From positions 33,728,580-33,792,579 of the forward strand of contig CM051510.1 in assembly GCA_028015205.1 (NCBI GenBank): a DNA stretch of 64,000 nucleotides, given 5' to 3'. This DNA is from Mytilisepta virgata (Eukaryota > Mollusca > Bivalvia > Mytilida > Mytilidae). Made by a program: the position numbers and the translations under genes. The notes beneath the pieces are model-generated. The model searched no databases and was not told the DNA's origin. It saw only the letters and a list, made by a program, of their open reading frames with translations. Below are positions 23,641 through 34,186 of the stretch, one piece after another. The stretch's first letter is position 1, and every line of letters begins with the position of its first letter.

Positions 23641-24250
23641 GGTTCAGCGGAGCAGGACATGCTAAGAGTTCCGGAGAACCTGATGTCACTCCCGGTTTTC
23701 AGTGAGAAATCACATTGCTAGTGTTGTAGTTTCTCTGCTGTCTTGTTATATATTTTTTTTTTTTGACTTTATTATGTTTTTTATTCAGACTTGTCTGACA
23801 TGATTATTCATTGATTTCTTAAAGAAATTACCAGTATTTAGCAAAATTCAAAAATAATAGAAATACTAAGGGTTCATTCCTTGTATTGCACATGGTAGAT
23901 CTCCTTAGCTGAAATTTGTCTTCCTATTTCGGTATTTTTGGTTGAGTACTTCTTGTTTAATATAAGTTTGGTTTTTGGTCTTCCAAATGTTTCGGTTTTA
24001 ATGCTGCTGATGAGAGGTTACTCATTGAAATGCGTCGTATACAGCATAGTATAAATTTACTATATCTAATATTAGTATCTTTGGATTGTTATTTTATTCT
24101 TTCCGTTATATATTTATCATTGTCGCGTTTAACTGTTGTGTTCCATTCTCACGGCTATGTTTTTTCCTTTAGATTTCGAATTTTAGGACCTTTCTCACTG
24201 TTGAACTGCTGCGGTATTCTTTTCCCAATGTTCAAACAGAAAAAATAACA
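23640..24250 (+). repeat. Diverged 'CTTCCGGAGCACCTGA' repeat
   Basis: 'gctaagagttccggagaacc' and then 'gatgtcactcccggttttca' parallel the copy at 21727. Near the end, 'tgcggtattcttttcccaat' parallels the 'cggtattcttttgccgata' end seen at 41305 and, inverted, at 34189 and 43753. The 72-codon frame 24030-24248 lies inside it and is not credible. Confidence 0.5.
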
Positions 24251-24343
24251 AAATTCGTCACGGGTGACACCATTTTTTTTACAGTGTGCATAATATCATT
24301 ACATTAGGAAACATTTTGAATTTTATATCTTTTTTCATAGATT

Positions 24344-24430
24344 GCTTTTGGTTGTACCCTTTCTGAACATGTTGGCCTTTGGTTCTACCCTTTGTGACAA
24401 TGTTAGCATTTGGGTCTATTCTTCAAAGGT
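24344..24430. repeat. 31 bp tandem triplication
   Basis: Three diverged units begin at 24344, 24375 and 24406, each carrying a version of 'ctttggttctaccctttgtg'. Confidence 0.7.
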
Positions 24431-24539
24431 TTGATTATGGATTTCGAATACCAACACCGTAGAAACTTCTGCAAGAGCTTGCATCGTCACCTGGAAATCA
24501 TTTGCTGACTAAAAGCAGATTTATAAGTGAATTTATAAG

Positions 24540-24870
24540 TGGTGGCTATATCGGACGACAGGACGGGTCATTGGTTACAATTCTGATAAAGGACCATCTA
24601 AGCACCATTTCTGCCAAACTGGGTTCTAATTGGCTTACTGATTTCAGATATAAAGATTTAAAAGTAAATTTTCAACAGGGGCCTATGAGAAACCATGTTC
24701 AGCTCTGGCGGCCATCCTTGGTGCAATAAAATACAAGATCATCTAAAGACCATGGTTTCAATTGACCCAGTGGTTGCAGAGGAAAAAAGCTTTAAAGGAA
24801 AGCTTACGGAGACGGACGCCAAGTGATGGCAATAGCTCAACTGGCCCTTTGTTCAGGTAAGCTAAAAAGT
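24540..24870. mobile_element. Truncated relative of the 1.4 kb hairpin-ended element
   Basis: It ends 'gacggacgccaagtgatggc' followed by 'aatagctcaactggcc' and 'caggtaagctaaaaa', close to the right end of the 8878-10290 element. The tandem core and left end are missing. The 75-codon frame 24502-24729 overlaps it and is not a gene. Confidence 0.65.
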
Positions 24871-25154
24871 AGACGAACAGTGCATCGAATTTGGAATCGC
24901 AGAATGGTTATCTCAAAAGTCAGTATAGATATATTGATTGTATATACAGAATTATAAGTTTGATATTGGAGGACATAGAAAGCAGGGATCTCATATATTG
25001 AACGCAACAACTGAACGCAATATCAGACACCATGAAAGCATTTATAGTAAGAAAATGTAATCTGTACAATACTTTAATATATGGTCTTGAAAAGCACTTT
25101 TTACTGCAATTTCATATTGATAATAATTTTATTATTATCCATGTAATGTATGTT

Positions 25155-25325
25155 TTCAGGATTTGACGTTTAGGGAGGGGGGAGGGGCGCTGAAGTGTTG
25201 GTATTGATAGATATAGCGCCGATCGGAGCGAGCCGAAAAATATTTTGGACGATTTTATGCTAAAAATTCAATTTTTTTAGGGAGAGCGCGGGGTGGGTGC
25301 GCCCCGTGTGAATCCGCGCCTGGTT
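25155..25325. repeat. GC-rich repeat segment
   Basis: A short GC-rich island ('gggaggggggaggggcgctg', 'gatcggagcgagccgaaaaa', 'gtgaatccgcgcctgg') in otherwise AT-rich DNA. The wording resembles a repeat I recall from several invertebrate genomes, but no second copy is in the window. It is non-coding. Confidence 0.4.
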
Positions 25326-26439
25326 TTATAAACAAATGCAAATACATTTTTCCATCATTTCAACAAACTTGAAGCAAATATTTTGGAAAGGATAAATATA
25401 CGCAAGGAGCTAACCTCGACTTATTTTATTATAATTATTCTTTATATAATATTCTTATGATATTATTGATACATTATTTTTGCATGAATAGTATCCTGCT
25501 GGTTTTGATTGAAGTTTAGTCAATGATAATCTCATCTTCTGCTAAACAGTATATCACATCTCTTTTAAAGTCTTTTTTTCTGTATGCATATACATTGAAA
25601 ATAAAAATTGTAATATAACAAACCCCCAAAACGGAGCAAGAAACATGTTAACAACACAAAGGTTCGCTTCATCGACAAAATATCAGTTCATAAGCACCTT
25701 TATACATATATATTTGCCTTACCAAGGTTTTTTTTTAATTAAAAATATGCAATGTATAGCGTAATTAAATGTTTATTTCAAGCAGAAAATAAATTTTGCA
25801 ACAAGTTAAAATTGTTAATTTCATAAAATTTACATTACATTTTTTTCTATAAAAGTACAAATAAACGTTTACCTTCGTTAAGAATGACCATAAAACGACT
25901 GTATAAAATTTGCTGGTCTAATTAAGTACTAGAAACATCTAAAAACAATGACAAGCGCCAGGTGACACTCAAACAGATTTCATTTTCAAACGAAATACAT
26001 GATTTCTTTTGTAACTGATCAATTTCTCATGTTTCTTTTTTCTGTACAAACGCTGTTCTTTTTTCATAGAGACAAGAAATTGTCGAATTTGAAGGCCAGT
26101 TCGGTACAAATATGATTCCTCAATATTTATTACCGATATATTTCCGTTTTACGATCAGAGTATCTTGTTTGGCGTTCCGTCATCCAGTGCAAGTCCTAAT
26201 CTTGTACTGTTCTCGTCAACTGTCAATAAAAATTAATGTTTTTATAATATCGCACAAACGTGTTTAAAGTTAGTTATACTTTAAGCACATGCATAACTAA
26301 ATCTTAAAGACGTTTATTGTATTGTCACGTTGTTGTCATGGTAACAGTATATTTATTAGTCATTCAGTACGAACATCATTTTTTATTGTAGGAGGAGATC
26401 TAATGAAAATTTATTTTTTTAAACTTTTCCTGCAAGCCC

Positions 26440-26830
26440 TGTACTTTGATGAAAAAACAAATGCATCTTATTTTTGTGCGAATTATACGAAGCAGATTTC
26501 CTCAACAAAGTGGGGCCATTTTCGCCTGTATTTATTTCACTTCTAGGGCAATTTTCAAACCGTCGCCTTATGCCTTTCGACATTTCTGCGGGCATTATCT
26601 GGTATGCAGTCTCTAACGATTTGCTAAAACAACTTACAAATACCAGAATATCGCTTGTGGGACAGTTTTAACACAAATTTGCCAACTTAACATCTCTGAG
26701 GGCACTCAGAACCAAAACGAATTTTCTGCTGTAAATCAGTTTATGTATCTCCTTTCATATGACAGTAGAATGGTTTTGGTTCTGAATTTCCTTCTTGGCG
26801 ATATTAAATATAAGTGGTACAAATTGACCT
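26440..26830 (+). repeat. Hairpin-containing dispersed repeat, copy 1
   Basis: At 26707-26790, 'cagaaccaaaacgaattttc' and 'gaatggttttggttctgaat' form an inverted repeat around a short 'tttatgtatctcctttcata' loop. Copies occur at 41380-41540 (inverted) and 42005-42170. Upstream of the hairpin, 26500-26660 also resembles the minus strand of 41565-41830 at the peptide level (FISLL...IWYxVS), so the repeat is at least 350 bp. The frames 26322-26546 and 26474-26671 lie here; a decayed coding origin cannot be excluded. Confidence 0.65.
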
Positions 26831-26839
26831 AAATCGCTT

Positions 26840-27760
26840 TTATACATGACTTTTGAGGGTAGAAAATTTAAACTTATTAATAATTTAGCATAAGATTTGT
26901 GATTGTTAACATAAAAATGCATTGCATACAATCGTTTACGATAAAAAGTAGGTAAATATTTAAGATTAAAAATTAATGGTTATGATTGAAACAAATACTG
27001 AGGAAAGTCTCTCTGCTCCCGTTGTATTGTCGTTAGAGTTTAGGGTCTAAAGTGTATGAATCAGAAGAAACACCAAAGATATTGTAGAGCTATTCCAAAC
27101 GCCAAAATGACCACCAAAAATTAAAGTAAAAATATTTAAGGACAAACCCATGCTTGATGGTGATTCATCTATACTCTTTCATCTCCAGAAATTTATCATA
27201 AACTTACGTTATAAATTGATGCAAATAGAGAAATGAGCTTGAAGTAAGCTGATGACATTCTCGATTACAAAATACAATGAAAAGTATAAAACCATATATA
27301 ATAAAGTAAATATTACTACGTAGGAAATCTCGTAAGCACTACAGTTAAAACACAATATATCATTTTGAGACCACAGTTATAAGAATCCAGAAAATGACCA
27401 TAAGTTGCATGAAGTGTTATTAATGACGCGAAAATTTAATGACCCCTAAAAAATACACGGTATGAAAAGGTTCAGCCTTGTAAGAACAAGCAACCAAAGA
27501 GTTTCTTCTACTTTGTTTATTGTTTCTCAAATTACATAGCAATATGATGTATTGTGGATTAATTCCTTATATTTATATACGTAGTTTACAAGTTTAAGCA
27601 AAAGAACAACGAATTTATTTCTGTTCTTTTTCTTGACAGCAACTATGAGGCCTTTAAAATCGAGAAAAATCTCGCACATACTGCAAGGTTTAGATGCCCA
27701 TATAACACAGGTCTCATCAGAAATACTTACTTTAAATTGAATTACAAAGCTGCAAGGTCA
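26840..27760. other. AT-rich stretch with a weak dispersed repeat
   Basis: 27030-27165 is a diverged copy of the repeat at 3790 ('ccaaaatgaccaccaaaaat', 'aaggacaaacccatgct'). No gene is recognised in the remainder. Confidence 0.5.
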
Positions 27761-27761
27761 A

Positions 27762-28159
27762 TTAAGGATGTTCGCTGATCATGTTTTTGAATTTTTGTCA
27801 TATGTTCAGAATCATCTGGTTTCATTCATTTGAATGCCATAAATTTATTTTCCTGCTAACACCCAGTTTTCTTTTCATAAATCTCTTGCATGCAGAATAA
27901 TAAGCCATTTGTAAAAATCTTATAAAATCCTTGTTATTATTTAATGGTTTTTGAGAAATAAAACTTGTCAATGAAAAAGCTATGTAAAATGAAGAGAGCA
28001 TAATTTTCCCGCCAAATTTTCAATGGCTTATATCTCGAAAACTAGCACACTGACCTATAATTTTTTTCGCCGTTTTAGTTCCTTTATTAATCCACTATCA
28101 ATATTTACCAATGTTATGAAAAGCTTGTTATATTGAAACTGAGCAGCGAACATCCTTAA
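27762..28159. mobile_element. TTAA-flanked MITE, 'GGATGTTCGCTG' family, copy 2
   Basis: Both ends carry TTAA followed by 'ggatgttcgctg' and its perfect inverse 'cagcgaacatcc'. The interior matches copy 1 (15448) in reverse orientation, including 'cttataaaatccttgttatt' and 'ttgagaaataaaacttgtca'. It is longer than copy 1 (398 bp with flanks), mainly from extra DNA near the left end. A third, diverged copy is at 52985-53315. Confidence 0.85.
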
Positions 28160-29414
28160 CAAATTACAGACAATTTATCAAAGAAATCTAACTATTACAA
28201 CGCGACAATGTCAAATTTATATATACAGTCGACTCTCGTTATACCGCGAAAAAAAATCGAGATAGACGAATTCGACTAAACGGGAGCTGACAAATTTTTC
28301 CATGTTACGAACAAGAGGTAATAAACTATCTCGGAGGTCCGGTAAATCTAAATCTTCGTAGCTGCCTGAGTAAAACGATAGCTTGCACATATGTGTACTA
28401 TCGGGACATCACTTTATCCATGTTCAGATACTTATTTAATTAATTTTTAGCGTTTTATATTGATAAAAATAATAAAGAGTCGAAGACAAATTGATTACAA
28501 TATATAGAAATTATTAATTGTTCCGCAAGGTGTTGTTTTGATGAAGATTATTCGACATAACGAATAGAATTTTCGTTGTTTCTATAATTGTGATATACTA
28601 TATATATTTTGTTGAACGATTTGTCTGCATTTTGAAACATTGCATCCTTAGAGAGGAACATTAACAGTAACAGTATCGTTCAGAAATAATAGCAGATTGT
28701 GGCAATTTCGGAATAACAGATTGCCATGCTGGAACTATTTTCCTGATTATTAGAAAACATAAATTCAAAAACTAAGTAAATATTAAAACAAAAAGATTTC
28801 TCGAAAATTATGGATAGTTTAAACTTATTTTATTGTCAATTAACAAGACAATTGGATTGGTTACAAGTAATGCAATTTACAATGGACTCAGACCACGAGT
28901 CTAAGGCATACCTCTACATAAAAAATACATAAATACACATATTGACAACATAAAAGGTGAAAAAATGAAATTAGCATTTAACAGTAACTTTTGCTAACAT
29001 AGATAAGGCAGTGTTGAGAAAAATAAAAAGTATTTCAAGCATTGAAATTTTGTAAGAATATGAATTATGGGTATTAAAAAAAAAGGGGAAGGGAGATTTT
29101 CAAGTAGAAAAAATCAGAAGAGTACAATAGTGTCGTCGCCTGAAACGTATGTTATTGCATATTAAATATCTTTGTGTCCAGAATAAATCTTTGGACTGAG
29201 AAAAAAAAAAATAATAACACATTAATTTAATAATCATGAAGTGCAGAATTACACCAATATCTGGCAACAGGCCCAAGTTTCTGATATCAGAAAAAAAGTT
29301 TTTCCCTTTGTACCATGTGTTGCATACCGTTCATAAAATAATGTTGAACATTTTCTACACACGAAATAAATTATGTATTTGTACCAGCATGCTTATTTGT
29401 AATATCAGTAATGT
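28160..29414. other. AT-rich stretch with an isolated transposon-like end
   Basis: At 28223-28246 'tacagtcgactctcgttata' resembles the start of pogo/Tigger-type terminal repeats, but I cannot find an inverse partner downstream. The 78-codon frame 29236-29472 runs into the next MITE. No gene is recognised. Confidence 0.4.
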
Positions 29415-29598
29415 TAGAATCAAAACAACGACAGAAGAAATATTCGTAGCAAGTGACAAATTTGTAGATTAGACTTGAAGCTGCAGTCATCCACAAATAT
29501 TACTATCACCATAGCGTTACGTCAAAGTAGGCTGCGATCGGTAAAGACCATCTTTATCACCGGTTATGAATATTGCCGTGTTTCTAATTCGACCCTAA
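29415..29598. mobile_element. TA-flanked MITE, long-TIR family, short full copy
   Basis: The left end is 'tagaatcaaaacaacgacag', followed by 'aatattcgtagcaagtgaca'. The right end contains 'atcaccggttatgaatattg'. This is the shortest full copy, about 184 bp. Confidence 0.75.
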
Positions 29599-30021
29599 AC
29601 ATTTCGAGACAGTAAAATAAATCCTAGTGTACGAAACCGAGTGACTTTTACATATCTTGTGTAAAGTTTAGGCATTCGTCACGGTTGTAAACTTTTAAAA
29701 TTTCATCATCTTTAGTATTATGAATTTAACAGACCAATTGAAATTTATAAAAACCATAGTGATTACAAAATTCACTGAAAGTATTTTAAATTTTCGAATT
29801 TTAAATGAAGCTGACATTTATATCATAAATCAAACAAAACAGGACTTTCTATATTGGTATGTTGGTTCGTGTCGCCATGTGTTGACATCCATATTTTAAC
29901 CTTAAAAATACAGGATATAAGAATTACAAAACCGAGGTCTACATTTTTTTCTTCAAATTACTGAAATATAATGCTAAATATAAATGACAGGCTGAGAACA
30001 TGTGACAAAATGATAACGGAT

Positions 30022-30505
30022 TATATGTATGTATGTATGTGTCATCTACCTATTTTAAAATTATTTATTAATAAGATGTCTATATGTATACTAAAATAGA
30101 CAGAGTCACCTATTACAATTATCGACTGAAAAAATATGCTTTGGATCCAGTTACTAGAGAAAGAGATGATACACCACAAAAACTACAGTCCACCAGCAAT
30201 TTATAGCATCGCCTTAGTGACAGCATACAACGAACCAAGATAAAACTGTCTTGTGTATATTGAGTATATTTCAAATTAGGCAAAGAGCTGTTTGCAAGTT
30301 TTTCTATTAACTTCTAGGTCTACATATATGTGTGTGTATATGTTGTTTGTGTGAGTGTTAACAGATTTCACAGACTGGATGAATATTTAAGATTAACGTA
30401 TAATATCTTGAGGCGTGGAGGTATATTATGAGATACTCGTATATATATATATATATATATTTACATATATATATATACACACACACATATATATATATAT
30501 GTTAT
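30022..30505. repeat. TATG, AT and AC microsatellites
   Basis: '(tatg)n' lies near 30024-30040, a run of AT at 30440-30460 and mixed AT/AC repeats to about 30500. Nothing coding lies around them (29600-30668). Confidence 0.8.
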
Positions 30506-30668
30506 ACCTTAGTATCTTTTTTCTTTATAAAAATCAAGACAATAATTTTACTGTTTTGTCTATTTCCAAACTAAAAATATTTACCGGTCACTAGTTTCCA
30601 TTACTTTTTACCGGTGAATAGTTCTAGAGACCATTGACCGGTAAATTGTCTTTAGGTGTAATAATAAC

Positions 30669-30806
30669 TTATTGACTGCACATTCGGGGAATAGTTAGTT
30701 TACTGTCACCCTCGATACCAACGATTGCCAGTCGGCTACCTCTCGGGTCAATAGTTGGTATCTCAGGGACATAAACTTACTATTCCAAGACTACCCAGTC
30801 AATAAA
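30669..30806. repeat. Imperfect palindrome (foldback)
   Basis: The left arm contains 'ttattgactg', 'ggaatagttagtttac' and 'gataccaac'. The right arm, read inverted, gives 'ttattgactg', 'ggaatagtaagtttat' and 'gataccaa'. The arms are about 50 bp with several mismatches and a loop of about 30 bp. Just upstream, 'accggt' occurs three times at 30582-30655, spaced about 30-35 bp. Confidence 0.7.
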
Positions 30807-31582
30807 TGTATAATTATATATTTGTATAATTTTTCGGTGCCTAAAAGCTAGTTTCTTGATAATATAAAGCTAAAAAGTCTATTATTTCATACATTTGTCT
30901 AAACATTCAGCGTAAAATTCCACTTAGTATGCAGTTTAAGATGGTACTTTAAAACATCAAAGAGCACTTGTTGTGGTAATTTAGTGCAGGGTAGCCTTAA
31001 TGTCCAGCATACTTTATTGTTCTAGTAATTAGTATGCACGGCTTACACGACATTTGTTACGAAACAATGGCTAATGCTACTCAAGCTGTGACAGAGAAGA
31101 TTTCCGTATAAATTTAACGATTAAAAGCCACTCAGGACAAAAACAAATAAAACATCATTCGATATAAACTGATTTGACTCAACGTGAAACTTATAAGGTG
31201 ATTTAGTTCTTTAATGGAGACAGGAGACTTCCAAGCAGTCATCATTGCTCACAGAGATTTTACTATTTTGTTTTCTTATTTTTAATATATTTCAACCACT
31301 ATAATATATTATTATTTCCCAATATTTTCTCTTAGCCTGAATAATGTTCGTTCCAATCTTATTAAATCGACGTAAAAGTGAAATATTTCAGACAGCAAGC
31401 GAGAGATGCCGGTTTTTTTTTTCTTGAAAATATGACACTAAGGCTGTATCAGATCATCCCAATTAGGCATAACTTATATATATAACACTGAAGAAAGTTC
31501 TTTAGCGTTACGATGTATCAGGCATAGCCAGTAATATTATATGTTTTGATTTCTTCAAACACTTACGAACAAAGGATATTAA

Positions 31583-32090
31583 CACCATACAACCGAATTG
31601 TTATGATACGGTAAAAAACCATCGGACATGTTCACAAACCATCGTTTTACCAAATATGGTAAATATCAACATCGTGTATATCTCATGTCTACCAAATTTT
31701 CTTCAATGAACTATACTTTCCAGGTAAAGACCTTTTATCAATTATTCCAAAAGATCAGTAGTTTTGAATACTAACGCTTGGATAGTTGCAAAAAGCTAAC
31801 ATGTCAAAAAAAAGTCATAATACATCACATACCTTACAAATGTCAGACGGTATATGATGTATCATAACAATTTTTGAAATTTTGTTATTTTTCACCAGTA
31901 AAAGCGTTCAACATAAAAACCATTTATTATGTGTGTTTGTTGATAAAAATGTTACTTCTTGAAATACTATTTTTTGAAGAATATTTAATACACACGAGAT
32001 ATACATATTACTAATTTTTACCATATTTGGCAAAACGTTTGTTTGTGACCATGGTTTTTGATCGTATCATAACAATTCGTTTATACGGTG
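31583..32090. mobile_element. 508 bp foldback element with about 100-130 bp arms
   Basis: The left arm begins 'caccatacaaccgaattgtt' and continues through 'atgatacggtaaaaaaccat' and 'ttttaccaaatatggtaaat'. The inverse of the right arm begins 'caccgtataaacgaattgtt' and continues through the matching segments. Similarity continues inward as 'gtatatctcatgt' against 'gtatatctcgtgt'. A smaller hairpin near the centre pairs 'ataatacatcacatacc' with 'ggtatatgatgtatcat'. There is no coding capacity. No target duplication is obvious. Confidence 0.75.
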
Positions 32091-32366
32091 TGATATTGTG
32101 GTTTTTGTCTTACAGTCACAGAAACTATGTAAGCTTTGAGATATCCGGAAAATAATAGATAATGTCAGCCAAAATCCTGTCCTTTTTATTTCAAATTTAA
32201 TCCTAACCCCCCTCCTCAAAAAATCAAATGGTTCCTTAATTAGTAACGTCCCATTGTGAAGATAATTGAGAGATCTAGAACTTAAAAGGCAGTACCTGTA
32301 AAAACAAAGATTAATGCAAGTCATAACGGGTACATACATACAGAAACCTATGAAGATAACCTGCAA
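32067..32366 (-). other. Unassigned 99-codon open frame
   Basis: This minus-strand frame has a hydrophobic cysteine- and tyrosine-containing N-terminus and no domain I recognise. It overlaps the right arm of the foldback at 31583-32090. I consider it a chance frame, listed only because it is one of the longer ones in this gap (32091-32642). Confidence 0.15.
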
Positions 32367-32642
32367 TCCCTATCACGGTGGGAATTGAGCAGAAATCACT
32401 TCAAGCAAAGATCGAATTCATGGTTAACATAAGGACAAACTGTGCAGTAAAAACGAGTCAGAGCATAGATGAACGTTTGTTTTAATTTTACGTATGACGT
32501 TTTATTCTTAAGATACCTTCTGATACATGTATATGCATAATATTTTGTGCTTTTCGGAATGTTTGTCAAACATTGTTTAAAGCCTTCCTTTATTATTTGA
32601 CCTTTTTATAAATTCTTCATTCAAAGATACATAGCAAACATA

Positions 32643-32667
32643 TACTGAACCGCAAAAGAAACGTCGC
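32643..32667. repeat. Left terminal inverted repeat of the Tc1-like element
   Basis: 25 bp, differing at one position from the inverse of the right terminus. It is preceded by the TA target site. Confidence 0.95.
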
Positions 32668-32690
32668 ACAAAATGACATGTTCACATACA

Positions 32691-32696
32691 TTTATT
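32691..32696 (-). promoter_or_regulatory. Candidate polyadenylation signal AATAAA
   Basis: 'tttatt' on the plus strand reads AATAAA on the minus strand, about 140 bp after the transposase stop and still inside the element. The motif is common in AT-rich DNA, so this is only a candidate. Confidence 0.4.
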
Positions 32697-32834
32697 TCAA
32701 AGGGACATTTATATATTTTAAATTAATTTTTACAAAATTTAATGAATGATTTACAGTCTTTTGGTTACAATGTTCACAAAAACGTCACAATTGTCGCAAC
32801 GTCACATGTTTTCAATGCTGTGCTCCCATGTCCG

Positions 32835-33872
32835 TTAATAACGTGTATGTCCTCCACCGGCACCAATTACTGCGGCACATCTTCGGTACATGGAGTTGAT
32901 GAGCCGATTAATAAACGCCATCGGAATACGTGCCCATACTCTCTGAAACGCTTGTGACAGTTCAGCTGCAGTTGTCGGACTTGGCTGCTCATTATTCAAC
33001 CGTCTTTGAACTTCGTCCCATAAATGTTCAATAGGGTTTAAATCTGGACTCAAAGCCGGCCAATCCATAACATTAATGTTATTCTGCTGTAGGAAGTCTC
33101 TTGTGGCTCTTGCGGTATGCGCACGTGCATTGTCCTGTTGGAAAGTCTTGTTTTGATGACGTGCGAAATGGGGCTGAACATGGGGTGTCAAGACTTGGTC
33201 GATGTAACGGGCAGCTGTTACGCCATTTCCTCTGCCTGGGCCAAGGTCCTGAAAGATGACTGGACCAAGTTTAACGTTAAGGCCGATTCCACCCCATACC
33301 ATGATGCTAGGTCCTCCCCACGCGTCTGTTTCCAGAATGCAACTGTCTTCGTAACGTTCCCCGCGTCTTCTCCACACTCTGGTTCTGCCATCGGCTGTTG
33401 AAATGCAGTAACGGCTTTCGTCAGAGAAGATGATGTTACGCCATTGTCGATTTCGCCAAATCTGTCGCTGAGTGGCCCACTGAAGACGAGCTTGACGGTG
33501 TCGAGGAGTAAGAATAGGTCCTCTTGCTGGACGGCGACATCTCATGTTTCTAGCAGCTAATCGCCGACGAACCGTATCATCACTTATGGGTCGTCCATGT
33601 GTTCCAACAGTGTTTCTGGCAGTTTCGGCAGCTGGGGTGAACCGATTCATCAAATGGTGACGAACAATGCCTCTATTCTGTCTAGGGGTAGTGACTTGGG
33701 GTCTACCACTCCGTGGACGGTCATTTGTGCTGTTTGTTGCATTGTACCGTGTCCGTAGACGTTCAATTGTTCGAACAGCACAGTTGAAGTCGTTGGCAAT
33801 AACTCTGGCAGATTGCCCAGCATCCAATCGACCAATGGCCTGTTCTCTCTGTTGTGGAGTCAGACGTGGCAT
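32835..33872 (-). CDS. Tc1-like transposase (DD34E)
   Basis: The protein would cut and re-insert its own element at TA sites. The open frame extends back to an ATG at 33932 (365 codons), but I choose the internal Met at residue 21 (MPRLTPQQRE, start at 33872, 345 aa) because related proteins I recall begin at that motif; the longer start is possible. Numbering from the upstream Met: residues 25-65 look like a first helix-turn-helix, followed by SGRPQVTTP (75-83) in the place of the usual GRPR linker, then a second DNA-binding helical region to about 130. The catalytic triad is D171 (FSDES), D267 (QQDNARAHTA) and E302 (NPIEHLWDE), with 34 residues between the last two, diagnostic of the Tc1 group. 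VWGGI (212-216) is also typical. The C-terminus ends GGGHTRY, so the protein seems full length with no stop or frameshift. Confidence 0.95.
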   Translation of the reverse strand: MPRLTPQQREQAIGRLDAGQSARVIANDFNCAVRTIERLRTRYNATNSTNDRPRSGRPQVTTPRQNRGIVRHHLMNRFTPAAETARNTVGTHGRPISDDTVRRRLAARNMRCRRPARGPILTPRHRQARLQWATQRQIWRNRQWRNIIFSDESRYCISTADGRTRVWRRRGERYEDSCILETDAWGGPSIMVWGGIGLNVKLGPVIFQDLGPGRGNGVTAARYIDQVLTPHVQPHFARHQNKTFQQDNARAHTARATRDFLQQNNINVMDWPALSPDLNPIEHLWDEVQRRLNNEQPSPTTAAELSQAFQRVWARIPMAFINRLINSMYRRCAAVIGAGGGHTRY

Positions 33873-34159
33873 AGCTTCTGTGTCAACACTGATACTAACA
33901 CTCTTTAATTTTCTCCGGCCTTTTATACCCATAAAGGAGCATGAATTTCACGAACATTTAAGATTTAAGAAAAATTACCGCCAAGTGTGTCCCACGAGCG
34001 GTTTTAGGTACGGTCGCTCTACGATATCAACTGAAAATTATTCAACCGAAAATTTAATTCACAGGTAATTTAATCTTACCTGGTGATGTAATCGTAATAC
34101 TGATTATATAAAAATCATTAATTAATATTTATTTTGAATTTTGCTAACATTTTGAAAAA

Positions 34160-34184
34160 GCGACGTTTCTTTTGCGGTTCGGTA
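34160..34184. repeat. Right terminal inverted repeat of the Tc1-like element
   Basis: 25 bp inverse of the left terminus with one mismatch, followed by TA. Promoter elements for the transposase would lie between this repeat and 33932, but I recognise none. Confidence 0.95.
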
Positions 34185-34186
34185 TA

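Larger units (their letters stand above)
32643..34184 (-). mobile_element. Complete Tc1-like DNA transposon
   Basis: The element is 1542 bp. Its termini are 25 bp inverted repeats with one mismatch: 'tactgaaccgcaaaagaaac' plus 'gtcgc' at 32643-32667, and its inverse at 34160-34184, where one base differs ('taccgaacc'). Each end is flanked by TA (32641-32642 and 34185-34186), the target duplication expected of Tc1/mariner transposons. It holds a single uninterrupted transposase gene on the minus strand. GC content of the coding part is visibly higher than the surroundings. With intact frame, near-identical termini and clean flanks, it looks young and possibly still mobile. Confidence 0.95.

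Noticed and set aside
28223..28246. pogo/Tigger-like terminal sequence 'tacagtcgactctcgttata'
   Set aside because: No inverse partner found, so I do not call an element.
33117..34068. Plus frames opposite the transposase (94 and 133 codons)
   Set aside because: Antisense shadows of the intact transposase gene.
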